This document shows positions 53,330 to 64,000 of a stretch of DNA of 64,000 bases, piece after piece (position 1 is the stretch's first letter; each line of letters starts with the position of its first letter). The stretch lies in contig NW_003314326.1 in assembly GCF_000143415.4 (NCBI RefSeq), positions 427,340 through 491,339 on the forward strand, read 5' to 3'. The stretch is from Selaginella moellendorffii. Taxonomy: Eukaryota > Streptophyta > Lycopodiopsida > Selaginellales > Selaginellaceae. The notes below the pieces were generated by a model that saw nothing but the letters and a program-made list of their open reading frames with translations, searched no databases and was not told where the DNA came from. The position numbers and the translations under genes were made by a program.

Positions 53330-54780
53330 TAGTAAGTTCTAAAAAACTCTCTTATAGTAGTGTAAGTAACCAAAGAGGATGATTTGAAAGATAATCCGTG
53401 GTTTAAATATAAAGGGAAAAAGTCTATCAACAAAAGTGCGCCCTTTTTTCCAATCGGTTAAGAGGTCACCCAACCCAGTATTATTTAAACCTAAGGACAC
53501 TTAACATTAATTATCCCAAGACCCATATTTGGTATCAGTTAATTAGCTTAGGAGAATTATACCATATATTAATTATCATCTGGTAGGTTTAGTTTGCTCT
53601 GGCTGGGCTCGACCCAAAGGATAGGGTGTTTAAAGAGTAAGGCTCTCAAATCCAAACTTAGAAGCTTACATTTGGTATTAAAGTGGGTTTCAGGTCCGAC
53701 TCTGATAGGATAGGGTGTTTAACAGCAGCTAGAAGCCTTTTCCAACTTCCATTCACGAGGGCGTGAACTTGCAAGAAAGCATAGTGGATTGTAAGCAACT
53801 AAAAAAAACGACTTGAGAGACATGGGGTTTAAATATAAAAGGAAAGGGCCCATGAACAAGAGTGCACCCCTCAATCCACCAAAGATGATGACTTGAGAGA
53901 CATGAGGTTTAAATATAGAGGGAAATGGCCCATGAACAAGAGTGCACCCTTTTTTTCAATCGGTTAAGAGTTTTGGGATAATTGGGGTTAAGTGTCTTTG
54001 GGTTTGAATAATACTGGGTTGAGTGACTTCCTGGGAAGTCCAAACTCAGAAGCTTACAAATAGTATCACACTAAATTGAAATTCAGCACAAACTATCACC
54101 AATAAATAAGTATTAAGTATTGAGTTAAGTTATATAGTTATAATCAGTCTTGACAGATGGACAAATAGAAAGGGTGAATAGACAATTAAAGGATTATTTA
54201 TGCGAAGACCAAATAAATTGGGTAAATTATTTGAGATTTGCGAAACTATACTATAATAGTTCACCCAATTTGGTATTCATAAACTATCAAAAGCACAAGA
54301 CATAGAGTATTAATTTGGGGAGAAGTGTAAGCCCTTGAATTTGGACTTCCCAAGATGTCACCCATCTCAATATTATTCAAACCCAAGGACATTTAATCCC
54401 AAATATCTCAATGCTTTTAATTGATTAGAAAAAGGGATACACTTCTATTCATTAACCTTTTTACTTTATATTTAAACTCTATTGAATTATTTTTCAAGCC
54501 GTTCTCTTTGATGATTTATAATTCACTTTGTGATGGATTATAAGCAACCATACTTCTTTGCAAGTGCATGCCTTTATGAACAAAAGTTGAGAGTTTAGCC
54601 AGACCACTATTCAATATATGGTGCAATTCCCTTGGTTAGACCTAAGACCCCTTTGATACTAAATATAAACTCTTGAATTTGGACTTTTTGAAAAGTTATT
54701 TAGTTTAGTATTATTCAAACCTAAGAACATTTAACTTCAAATATCCCAAAACTCTTAATTGATTAGAAGTGAGCTTATTG
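53330..54780. repeat. Nested LTR fragments of a third retrotransposon family
   Basis: At least four partial copies of one LTR end are present. 53330-53672 and 53930-54060 are direct; 54300-54480 and 54640-54780 are inverted. 53790-53960 holds two short direct copies of the part containing GACTTGAGAGACATG and AAGAGTGCACCC. The first direct copy ends GAAGCTTACA and is followed by TTTGGTATTAAAGTGGG, a likely tRNA-Met primer site. No internal coding region survives. Confidence 0.65.
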
Positions 54781-55707
54781 TGGTTCGATTAAATTCGAGT
54801 AATCATTTAGTTTATGCTTGTTTATGTTTCTATATCTTGTACTTGGGGTATTACCTTTATGTTGGACAAGTATATGATTCGATGATATGAGTTTAGTGTT
54901 TGGGTCTTTTGAATGTAAGTTGAAGAGTGATTATTAGTTACTTTATAACTAATGATTGTTTGTAGACTTCATAGAAGATTTTTGATACTTATTTTGCTCG
55001 ATGATGATTTAGTAATAATAGATTTGTTTTACTAGATAATGTTATGGAGGATTGTGTTGTTAAACTTACATGATTTTTCTATGTTAGCATATCGACTTTA
55101 CCTTTGTCAATATCATTTAGTTGAGTTTAGTCTGTAGTGTTGGATTATATTGAGTCTTGGATGTGGTGAATCATTCTTTGATGATGTATTATCTATAATT
55201 GAGTTTTATTAAAGGTTTAGTCTCGGATATTGACTAATGTATTTTTGACTTTGGTTAGCTTGGTTGCTAAAGAGCTTTGAGTGGTGATTCACTCTTTCTT
55301 TCTTCTAGCTTTGTTGTAGTGTTGATAGAATAGAAGTGATGTTTTGTTATTGACATTATTAACATTGAGATTGGAGTGGAATGAGATATCTCCCCATAAA
55401 ATTGATATTAAGTTTCATTAGTCTTGATGCAAATAGTGTTGATGATTTAGTTGTAGCTTGTGTTATTGGCATTTGTGCAATTGCTAGTTAGTAGCTATAT
55501 TGCCATTCAAATAAGTTGAGTAGTAAGTTGAGTTAGTTGTGTTCTAGATAAGATTTTTTAGTAAGTTGAGCTTTAAGCTTTTCCTTGAAAAGTGATTCAA
55601 TCATTAACTATGTTAACTTCACAAGAGGAAAAGTTGGTGATTAATATTGAAGATGTTAATTCCTTATTGGATTTGAGTTAAGATATATCGATCATTAATA
55701 ATTTCTT
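54781..55707. other. AT-rich spacer
   Basis: T- and G-rich plus strand with many short frames, probably internal sequence of a degenerate element. No domain recognised. Confidence 0.35.
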
Positions 55708-56913
55708 TCCACCTACATCGCAGTCCCATCTCTCAAAGATTGGGGCATCTGTCCATGAGTGACCATCCTAGATCCACTCCTTAGCATCTTTAAGATGCCT
55801 GCAAACATGGGGAATAACCTTCCCCAATATCTCTTTTACAGTCCCCACTAAGCCCTTTTTCTGTCCATAGCCATGTTCGCTAACATTGCCTTTAGGACAA
55901 GGCCTACAGGCCCAACCACTAGGAGTGGTCCTTTGGTGTAGTGACCAAGGATACGATCATGTGGTGAGGAAGTCCCAGAGGATAATGGGACTCCTTTCCA
56001 TTGTCTAGGGCTTTAAGACAACATTTTGGAACACCGTGGCCCTATGCTAGCATCTTGGGTACTCTCCCCACCTTCCGCCTTTGGGTGCTCTAGCCATGGG
56101 CTTAGAGTAAGGTTCCGTTGAGCCATGCCGGGTATCCAAGTAGGTAGTGCTACCCATGCTTGGACTGAGAGCATCGACCATTCGATCTCCCGGGGGAACT
56201 AAAGTCGGCTCTTGAACACTTCACCAAGCTACCCCGCTTGTCAATTCGTATTCATTCTAGCCTTGGACTTCCTAGTGGCTATCTCATCACCCAATAACTG
56301 AGTATAGCCTTTCTGGGCCAAACTAGCCTTTCCTGGCCAAATTGACTCCATTAGGATCCAACCCCCACACTCTCCCTACTATACTTTTGGAACCCCCTAC
56401 AACCCCCCCTAGGGGACGATCGCTTTAGGCTTCCACCCAACAGCCTATATTAGTATTTGGACTCGGACTCGGACTCGGTCTCAAACTCAGTCTCGGTCTC
56501 GGTCTCAGTCTCAGTCTCGGTCTTGGCCTCGGACTTGGATTCGGTCTCAATCTCGGCCTTGGTCTCTATTCCATCTCAGACTCCATCTTGGCTCCATCTC
56601 GAACTCCATCTCGGGTCCATCTCGGACTCATCTCGGATTCTATCTCGGACTCCTTCTCGGACTCCATCTCGGACTCCATCTCAGACACTTCCATGTGTCA
56701 TGTGTTGGTCTTCTTGTGCCCCTTTTCTAGAGACTCACTTATTGCTCACTTTGTGCTTGTTCTTCGAGCACTTCGTTAAGAGTTCCACTCTCTCGACCTT
56801 TTAAGTTGGAGCTTTTAGTCCAAACATGTTACGCTCATTTGGCTTTCGCTTCGGCCACTACCACGTGGCACCCTTTCGGCTCCACTTTGGGGCTTAGGGA
56901 TTTGTGTCTTACA
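55708..56913 (-). repeat. Inverted, truncated solo LTR of the LARD family
   Basis: The reverse complement of this stretch matches 57736-58970 of the LARD 5' LTR in order: the start (TGTAAGACACAAATCCC, at 56913), the minisatellite, and the region with CACTCATGGA and GGAGTGGATCT. About 270 bp of the LTR 3' end is missing at 55708. No internal sequence accompanies it. Confidence 0.82.
56457..56695. repeat. Minisatellite inside the inverted LTR
   Basis: Begins as 6-bp units (GGACTC, GGTCTC) and passes into a 12-bp unit close to CATCTCGGACTC. Shorter than the arrays in the LARD LTRs. Confidence 0.88.
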
Positions 56914-57735
56914 TATAGGTAGATTGGCTTTAAAACTTCATATGCATGGTAAAATCTTTAGTCATGGGGTAGCTACTATAGATTAGTCACATCACTTGCC
57001 TTTCCGTCAATGTCCCTTATTTCATTTAAAGGGTGTGACTATGTAAACAACTCTAACTATTTGTTTATAGTAATTTATCAAAACCTGACCGATGGGTTTG
57101 GTTTGTTTGCTCATGAAAGTTGGGGCCTTTAGCTTCTCTCTCTATATCACCTGTAGGTAGGGGCATATCATCTTTTATACACCTAGAGTAGTAAGGGTGG
57201 TTAACTCCGTTGGTAATTTCATTGTCAATGATGGCTAGAAGGTGTCTGAGTTGTAGTACATTTGTGTTAGACAGAGAGGTTACCCTAACTCATTTAAGTT
57301 GATGCATTTCTCACAAAATATGAACACCATAAAATTTTTCTAGAGTTGTTTCCTTGGTAGTGTTCTAGACTAGAGTATGCATCGATGAGGATGTTCATCT
57401 TCCCTAAGAGGGAAGAGTGTCACAAATATGACTGCAAGTATCTAAAATTACTTATTAATGAGTCCTTTCAAATATTATTTCTTTACTGCCATGACGGCAA
57501 GAAGTTGGTATTGGTAGACCCTTTATCAATCTCCACCCAAGTTAGTTGAGAAACTAGTCATCATATATATACTTATGTTGAATAAACATAAGGTAGAAAC
57601 TCCCTATGTGTTTCTATAGGTAGGGTTCCAAATATATAGTATATAGTAGGGATAGTGGGTAGGTTGGGTATGGCCGACACACTTGAGGCATAGTCAAACT
57701 CCTGTTTGTATGTTTGTCCTTATTCTCCATCCGCT
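56914..57735. other. Spacer between inverted LTR and LARD
   Basis: Unique-looking, no gene recognised. With the two LTRs it forms the loop of a large (about 1.2-kb arm) inverted arrangement. Confidence 0.4.
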
Positions 57736-59243
57736 TGTGAGACACAAAATCCCTAGGCCCCAAAGTGGAGCCGAAAGGGTGCCATGTGGTAGTGGCCGAA
57801 GCGAAAGCTAAACGAGCGTAACACATTTGGACTAAAAGCTCCGACTTGATAGGTCGAGAGTGGGAGTGGAACTCCTAACAAAGTGCTCGAGGAATAAGCA
57901 CGAAGTGAGCAATAAGCAAGGCTCTAAAAAAGGGACCCAAAAGGATGAACACATGACACGTGGGAGTGTTTGAGATGGAGTCCGAGATGGACCCGAGATG
58001 GAGTTTGAGATGGACCGAGACGGAGTCCGAGATGGACTCGAGATGGAGTCCGAGATGGACCTGAGATGGAGTCCGAGATGGACTCGAGATGGAGTCCGAG
58101 ATGGACCTGAGATGGAGTCTGAGATGGATCCGAGTTGGAGTCCGAGGTAGATCCGAGGTGGAGTCCGAGATGGACCCGAGATGGAGTCCAAGATGGATCC
58201 GAGATGGACCCGAGATGGAGTCCGAGATGGACCCGAGATGGACCCGAGATGGAGTCTGAGATGGAGACCGAGATGGAGTCCGAGATGGACCCGAGATGGA
58301 GTCTGAGATGGAGTCCGAGATGGAATCCGAGATGGAGCCCGAGATGGAGTCCGAAATGGAACCGAGACTGAGACTGAGTCCGAGTCCGAAACTGGGACCG
58401 AGACCGAGTCCGAGTCTGAGTTCGAATACTAATACAGGCTGTTGGGTGAAAGCCCAAAGCGATCGTCCCTCAGGGGGGGGGGCCTATGGGGGGTTCCAAA
58501 AGTATAGTAGGGAGAGTGTGGGGGTTGGTGGCACTACCTACTTGGATACCTGGCATGGCTTAACGAAACCTCACTCTAATCCCATGGTTAGAGCACCCAA
58601 AGGCGGAAGGTGGGGAGAGTACCCACGAGGCTCGCGTAAGGCCACGGTGTTCCAAAATGTTGTCCCAAAGTCCCAGACTATGAAAAGGAAGAGGAGCTGT
58701 CCTCTAATGTAGAGACCAGGGATATGGTCATGTGAGGGGGAAGTCCTAGAGGACCGTGGGACTTAGTGGTCGGGCTTGTGGGCCTTGATGCAGTAGTAGT
58801 GTTGGCAAATACGACCATGGACGGAAAGGGACTTGATGAGGACTGGAAAAGGGATATTGGGGAAGGCTAATCCCTATGTCTATGAGCATCCTAAGGATGC
58901 TAAGGAGTGGATCTAAAATGATCACTCATGGATAAATGGCCCAGTTCTTGAGAGACGGGATTGTGATGTAGGTGGTGTTAGACCACCGGTGTGACCAAGG
59001 TGAAGGGGCATATCCTTAGCGTAACAGGCTGATATGTCGATGGTACCTTGGGGTGTCGATCATGGGATCAGACACGTGGAGCACTTGGACCAAGTGCAAA
59101 GGTTGAGTGGCGGGGATGTCATTCTCAGGGTTAGCAAGCCCAAGTCCGAAATAAGACTTATGGAGGTTGTGAAAGAGACTCCTCCAAGTGGTCGAAGGTG
59201 TGGTTAAGTGACTAAAGTAGAATGGAAAATTTAGTCGCTTACA
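57736..59243 (+). repeat. LARD 5' LTR, 1508 bp
   Basis: Starts TGTGAGACACAAAATCCC, contains the minisatellite at 57970-58430 and ends AGTCGCTTACA before the primer site. A run of nine or so Gs (58477-58485) lies after the array. Confidence 0.8.
57970..58430. repeat. Minisatellite in the LARD 5' LTR
   Basis: About 38 copies of a 12-bp unit, consensus GAGATGGAGTCC alternating with GAGATGGACCCC-like variants, giving a 24-bp higher-order period. Toward the LTR 3' side it degrades to 6-bp GAGTCC/GAGACC units. Long open frames on both strands here are artefacts. Confidence 0.92.
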
Positions 59244-61791
59244 ACTTGGTATCGAAGCTGTTCCTTAGTCCGACTTTTATTGGTGCTCAAGTATATCACC
59301 ATTGATGTTGGCATTGGAAGGTTCTAGGAGTGGGCCTATCCTTGAAGAGTAGCATGTCGAAAGAACATGGCTCTCCACTCAAGTTCATGCATGAACTTGG
59401 GCGCAATGTGGTGGATAGAAAAGGGCCAGTAAGGGAACGACTTTGGGATCTTGGGAACAGTATAGTTCCTCAGAGAGTTGAGGATGTGATCCAGATGAGC
59501 GTTTGACTTAGCAAACTGGCTGATGTAGATATGGTAAACAACTATAGTTGGGATCACGGGAAAGATGCGGACTCCAAAACAATAAAGGAGTCACAAGATT
59601 ACCCTTATATAGTTGAGGCTGGTACTCATAAATTTGAGACCGGAATTGATGACTGTGGAAGGTCAAATACAGAAGAGGACACCAGTCCTTGAAATGGTAG
59701 CCGGGGCTACCTCTAATAAATGCTGGAACAACCCAAAGAGTTGGGGGTGTACTTAAAGATGAGTTGCTATTCTCATCACATGGACAAGTAGTCCTAAGGG
59801 GCAAAGGTTAGCCCTAAGAAAACCATCAACTGTCGGAGTAACACTTGCAAGGATGGTCCTTGTGAGTAGGACATGAATATAAGAAGTTGTATTCCAGCGA
59901 GTTGACACCTCGAAAACTAAGACCTTGCAGGTTGTTGGATTAGCAAAGTCCAAAATGCTGGATGACTCAAGTGGAGTCAGGGAATGGTTCTAAGGGATTA
60001 GTTGAAGCATTTGGATTGAGGTGTATGGTGCCCCATGAGGTATGGGGAGGATCATAAGATCCAAGTATGAAAACAGTAGGTATCTCATTGATGGCAGAAT
60101 GTGCCATACTAAAGTTGTGGGAAAGATGTTCCCAGAAGAAAGCAACTTTGGCCCAGAGTTGGGTGCAAACACTATGGTGCGGTGCTAACGGATAGTTAGC
60201 ATAAGGAACAGTTATATTGGTCTTGGCAAAGACCTAGACACTAATAAGTAGTGTCATAAGGATAGGCTCGTGGGGCTAATGGTGTGGAGACACCAAATGT
60301 GCCAAGGTGTGATACCTTGAGGTTATGTTGGTGGGTTCATAAGAACCCCTTGCCAAGGGAATCCCAATGGAAATGGGAATGGCATAACCTATACTAGAAG
60401 GCAGGTGGTAGAGTGTGGTGACCAAAACAATGATGGAGGTGTGGAAGCACTAGCAATGAGTTGTAGTACTTGACAAATATGAGGCAACTAAGCAAAAGGT
60501 GCAAAATAATTGGTTAAACTGGTAAAAGGTAGCTACCTAAAACTTTTTAATGGCATAAAGAAGTTAAATATACCCCTATGGGGGATAAATTGCTTATGTT
60601 TATGATATAGTGAGTCAATGTCGTAAAAGAGAATGCTCATTATCAAAGATGCCATCATTTGGGACATCCAAACACTCTAGAACACCAGGAGGTGGTGTTT
60701 GATGTCGCGAGGGCAATAGATAAGGCCCAAGGGACTAAGTCCCTAACAAATGATGGATAGAAGGTGCTATCCAAATGTCCAAGGTTGCAGAGATGGGAGA
60801 AGACTATCTACACAAATTGGACAAAGCCAAAAATAGAATTTTGGCAAGGCTAGTGAGGGGTATATAAGGGCCCATAAGCAATAACGTTAATCCCGGTGTG
60901 TGGGATTATAAGGTGAGCATACCTAGATTAAGGAACCACTCCCTAGGCTATCGGGTCAGTTCATCCCTAAGAATACTTGCTAAGGCATGATAGAAAGTGC
61001 AAAGCTATCCTCCTAGTCTGGAGGAGAATGACCGAAGGAAAGGTGTGAAGCTAAAAAGCAAGTAATAAGGGGATAAAACCAAACCATAGGAATCAAAGGG
61101 CATAACCAAAGGTGGTTATGCCAGTTGAGAGTGGAGAATCAAGTGGGGGCTCGAGGGTGTTGTTGCTAACAATCGTGATGTCATGGAGAGTCTAAAATAT
61201 GGAATTGTCCATGTTAGACTATATGGCAACTAGAAAGCTTGTAAAAAAAGAGGCCTTAGTAAGCTAAGGCACAGAGTTCTTTCAAAGTTCCCAAAGACAA
61301 TTCTAGATAGCTTAATACCTAGAAAGCCAAGCGTAAATGGTTCCTAGAGCGCGTGAAATGAGAGTAGCACAGCAGAAGCGTGGTGTTGAAGCTGGCTATG
61401 AGGCGAGGCTATCAAGGTTGGGGAAATGATTCCCGAGTGTTCAAAGAAAGGGCTTTGAACGAAAGTCGATGGTTAAGGACTTTCACACTTATGCATGAAC
61501 CATGTTACGGTGTCCAGATGACTTGCTAAGTGAGATTGGCAAGTCAGGGGGACAAATCCCCTAGTTGAAGGTGCTAACTTCAAAAGGGGTGGCCCATGGG
61601 GCCGAGCATGGAGGAGTCCATGCATGATCACAGACTTGTCAAGTGAGAGGACTTGGCAGTGCGGAGGAACTAGGTTCCTAAGCTATGATCTATAGTGCGC
61701 TTTGACTATAAGTTGGTGCACCGGCGTGGGGAGTCACGCCAGGCATCTTGGATGATGCCTTCCGTAGATGCATATACGGAGGTTGGGTTTT

Positions 61792-61823
61792 CTAGTGCTT
61801 GGGTTCGAGTCCCAAATCACTAG
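61792..61823. repeat. Hairpin in the LARD core
   Basis: CTAGTG, C, TTGGG, loop TTCGAGT, CCCAA, AT, CACTAG. The inner stem and loop look exactly like a tRNA T-arm, but no matching acceptor or anticodon arms lie upstream, so it is not a complete tRNA gene. Confidence 0.6.
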
Positions 61824-63292
61824 GGCGTGGTGATGGTTTGGAATATGAGGACACTCATATTTCAGTGGTCATGGACTCTCAGTGAGGAGACTGGCTTGGG
61901 CACACTGCCAAGCGAGGGATGCCCCAGAGTCGTGATGCATGGTTAGATTGCTTAGAGTGAAAGCTCGACATATCAAACTTAAACACTTTGGTGCAAAGGG
62001 CACCAAGGACGTGGTGAATGTGATGGGGACACCCAGTCTCAGTTGCTATGGATCCTTGGCCGGAAGAGCTGGCTTGGGCGCACCACCAAGTGTGGGGGAT
62101 GCCCCCGGGGTCATAATTAACAGCTTAGAAGGGTCTGGAAGACCTAGTTCCTATTAGTAGACCTATTAAGGGGTCAAGATGAGATCACTAGGTGATCTTG
62201 TGGCTAAACAAGGACAAAGTATTTGTTTAGGTTAAGGAATATGATTCCTAGTTCAAAGTGTTGATTTAAACTATTGATAATGGTGTGGCTTGGTTAAGAT
62301 GACCAAGTGGGAAGAACACCTAAGGGAAATGAGCTATGTCAATGCTATGGCATAGTGAATTTGAGGAAAGTAGTCTCTATAAGAGATCCAAGGGAGGGTC
62401 TCAAAAGTTGGGCTGTAGATAGAGCCCATAGCAGAAAATGTTAAAAAGATGTACTAGGGGTGAACACCCTCTAGACTTGGCAAAGAAAAGTGTTTGCTAT
62501 GGAACTGAAAGGAAACCTCGAAAATGGAAGTAACGATCCTATATTGTTAGGTGCAACAATCAAAGATAGGAGCAAAAGACTAGTGGCTAAGAAAAGAGCC
62601 ATAGGAATCATGGGAAAGAATCCAAATGGCAAAGTTAGGCCGAGAACACTAATGTGTTGGGTGCTAATGAATTGTGGGAAAGGCAATGTTTCCCCAAGGG
62701 TGGATTCCCAACCGCTCCGATTTGGCGAAAGTGGATGCTCCAAAGGGGGGAGCAGTAAGGTAGCCAAATAATAGGGCCGTGGGCAACCCTAGCACCAATT
62801 ATGATAACTGGAACTTAGTGCCAAAGGTGGCACGATATTGAACAGAGGATGATGGTACCCTCAAGTAAAGAACTTCTTAGGATAGGGAAGTGGAGTTGCA
62901 CCATGTGCAACGTAAGGTGTCGGAGACACATAGGAAATTGACTTTGAGAAGTCAAAATTAAAAGTTCTAAAGTGCAAAGGTTATGTCAATGGAATCTGAG
63001 ACTACTCGAGAATGAGTAGTGGAATTGAGTTAGAGAGGGTGTCTCTAACGGGTTTAGCAAGAACTGAACCAATAAAATGGAGCAAACCACCCCAGGTGGT
63101 CGAGTGAGTCTCTATGTTAGAGAGACTATACTCCTTAGAGGATGGACAAGGTATGGTGAGCCTTCGGGGTCAAACCATAGACAAATATTAGTTGGGTGTC
63201 AAGGATGGAAATGGTAATACTTGCGGGTGTTACTTTATAAAAGGGTTTGCCGTTCGATGAGGACATCGAACTTCGTCTATGGGTGGTGGAGT

Positions 63293-64000
63293 TGTGAGAC
63301 ACAAAATCCCTAGGCCCCAAAGTGGAGCCGGAAGGGCGCCACGTGGTAGTGGCCGAAGCGAAAGCCAAACAACCGTAACACGTTTGGACTAAAAGCTCCG
63401 ACTTGATAGGTCGAGAGCGGGAGTGGAACTCCCAACAAAGTGCTCGAGGAATGAGCACGAAGTGAGCAATAAGCGAGGCTCTAAAAAAGGGACCCAAAAG
63501 GATGAACACATGACACGTGGGAATGTCTGAGATGGAGTCCGAGATGGACCCAAGATGGAGTCTGAGATGGACCCGAGATGGAGTCCGAGATGGACCTGAG
63601 ATGGACCCGAGATGGAGTCCGAGATGGACCCGAGTTGGAGTCCGAGGTAGATCCGAGGTGGAGTCCGAAGTAGATCCGAGGTGGAGTCCGAGATGGACCC
63701 GAGATGGAGTCCGAGATGGATCCGAGATGGAGTTTGAGATGGACTCGAGATGGAGTCCGAGATGGACCTGAGATGGAGTCCGAGATGGACCCAAGATGGA
63801 GTCCGAGATAGACCCAAGTTGGAGTCCGAGGTAGATCCGAGGTGGAGTTTGAGGTAGATCCGAGGTGTAATCCGAGATGGACCCGAGATGGAGTCCAAGA
63901 TGGAGTCTGAGATGGACCCAAGATGGAGTCCGAGATGGATCCGAGATGGGCTCGAGATGGAGTCTGAGATGGAGTCCAAGATGGAGTCGAGATGAGTCAA
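63293..64000 (+). repeat. LARD 3' LTR, partial
   Basis: Matches 57736 onward with roughly 8% difference by eye over the first 200 bp (for example GGAAGGGCGCCACG against GAAAGGGTGCCATG). Cut by the window end inside the minisatellite. Confidence 0.82.
63525..64000. repeat. Minisatellite in the LARD 3' LTR
   Basis: Same 12-bp unit as at 57970-58430, at least 39 copies and continuing past the edge. The order of variant units differs from the 5' LTR, so the arrays have changed independently since insertion. Confidence 0.9.

Larger units (their letters stand above)
57736..64000 (+). mobile_element. Non-coding LARD-like LTR retrotransposon, right end outside the window
   Basis: The 5' LTR is 57736-59243 (1508 bp, TGTGAGACAC...GCTTACA). 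A primer site follows (TTGGTATCGAAGC, 59246-59258, tRNA-Met type). The internal region, 59244-63292 (4049 bp), has no gag or pol recognisable in any frame. A purine-rich tract (GGGTGGTGGAG) precedes the 3' LTR, which starts at 63293 with the same TGTGAGACAC and is cut by the window edge after 708 bp. Long LTRs, a long non-coding core and intact priming sites define a large retrotransposon derivative moved by another element's enzymes. The minus-strand Gypsy at 16-19 kb has a related LTR and is a candidate relative of the helper. Confidence 0.8.

Noticed and set aside
57832-58712. Open frames reading GPSRTPSRVHLGLHL-like or DPRWSPRWTRDG-like repeats
   Set aside because: Direct translations of the 12-bp minisatellite of the LARD LTR on both strands; no real gene.
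61799-61815. Possible tRNA gene
   Set aside because: Only the T-arm-like stem is present; no D-arm, anticodon arm or acceptor pairing within 80 bases upstream.
63135-64000. Three overlapping minus-strand open frames of 146-219 codons
   Set aside because: Same minisatellite artefact in the 3' LTR.

Overview
The window looks like nuclear DNA of an early-diverging land plant, most likely a lycophyte of the Selaginella type. Protein genes are split by very short introns, mostly 45-65 bp. Spacers between genes are often under 100 bp. The proteins are plant-like: an ARIADNE ubiquitin ligase, a PPR protein, a sucrose-phosphate phosphatase and a Sec14-like protein. A run of exactly 100 Ns marks a draft-assembly gap. 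The species is inferred from gene structure and protein style; no search was run.

Layout. 0-4.2 kb holds two copies (A, B) of a five-exon gene for a degenerate DEAD-box helicase second lobe, each followed by a broken antisense piece of a CRAL-TRIO gene. 5.4-10.4 kb is a decayed Ty3/Gypsy element with 174-bp LTRs. 10.4-20.5 kb is AT-rich and mostly gene-poor. It contains a 0.6-kb-armed inverted repeat around the gap, relics of an amino-acid transporter gene and a CCCH-type gene, and a minus-strand Gypsy element whose LTR carries a minisatellite.

20.5-39.5 kb is the gene island. In order it holds RecA2-like copy C (+), the intact CRAL-TRIO gene (-), an ARIADNE E3 ligase (-), a PPR pseudogene and an intact PPR gene (+), sucrose-phosphate phosphatase (-), a DarP/YjgA (DUF615) homologue (-), an unrecognised 506-aa gene (-), a bacterial-type RtcB ligase (+), a broken DarP copy, an array of mini-exon-like repeats, and a P-loop NTPase/nuclease-fold/PHD protein (+).

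39.5-50 kb is repeat-rich. It includes an antisense 398-bp 18S rRNA fragment with about 340-bp tandem repeats on its upstream side, and a PPR relic. 50.5-52.7 kb carries a second NTPase/nuclease-fold gene, preceded by a possibly broken zinc-binding gene. 53-64 kb is LTR debris, an inverted truncated solo LTR, and a non-coding LARD-like element with 1.5-kb minisatellite-bearing LTRs that runs off the right edge.

The most unusual content is the pair of Crinkler/RHS-like NTPase-nuclease proteins (one fused to a PHD finger), the duplicated RecA2-only family linked to a CRAL-TRIO gene, and the RtcB gene. Gene models were built by hand from splice sites and reading frame. Those with exon coordinates were checked for phase.
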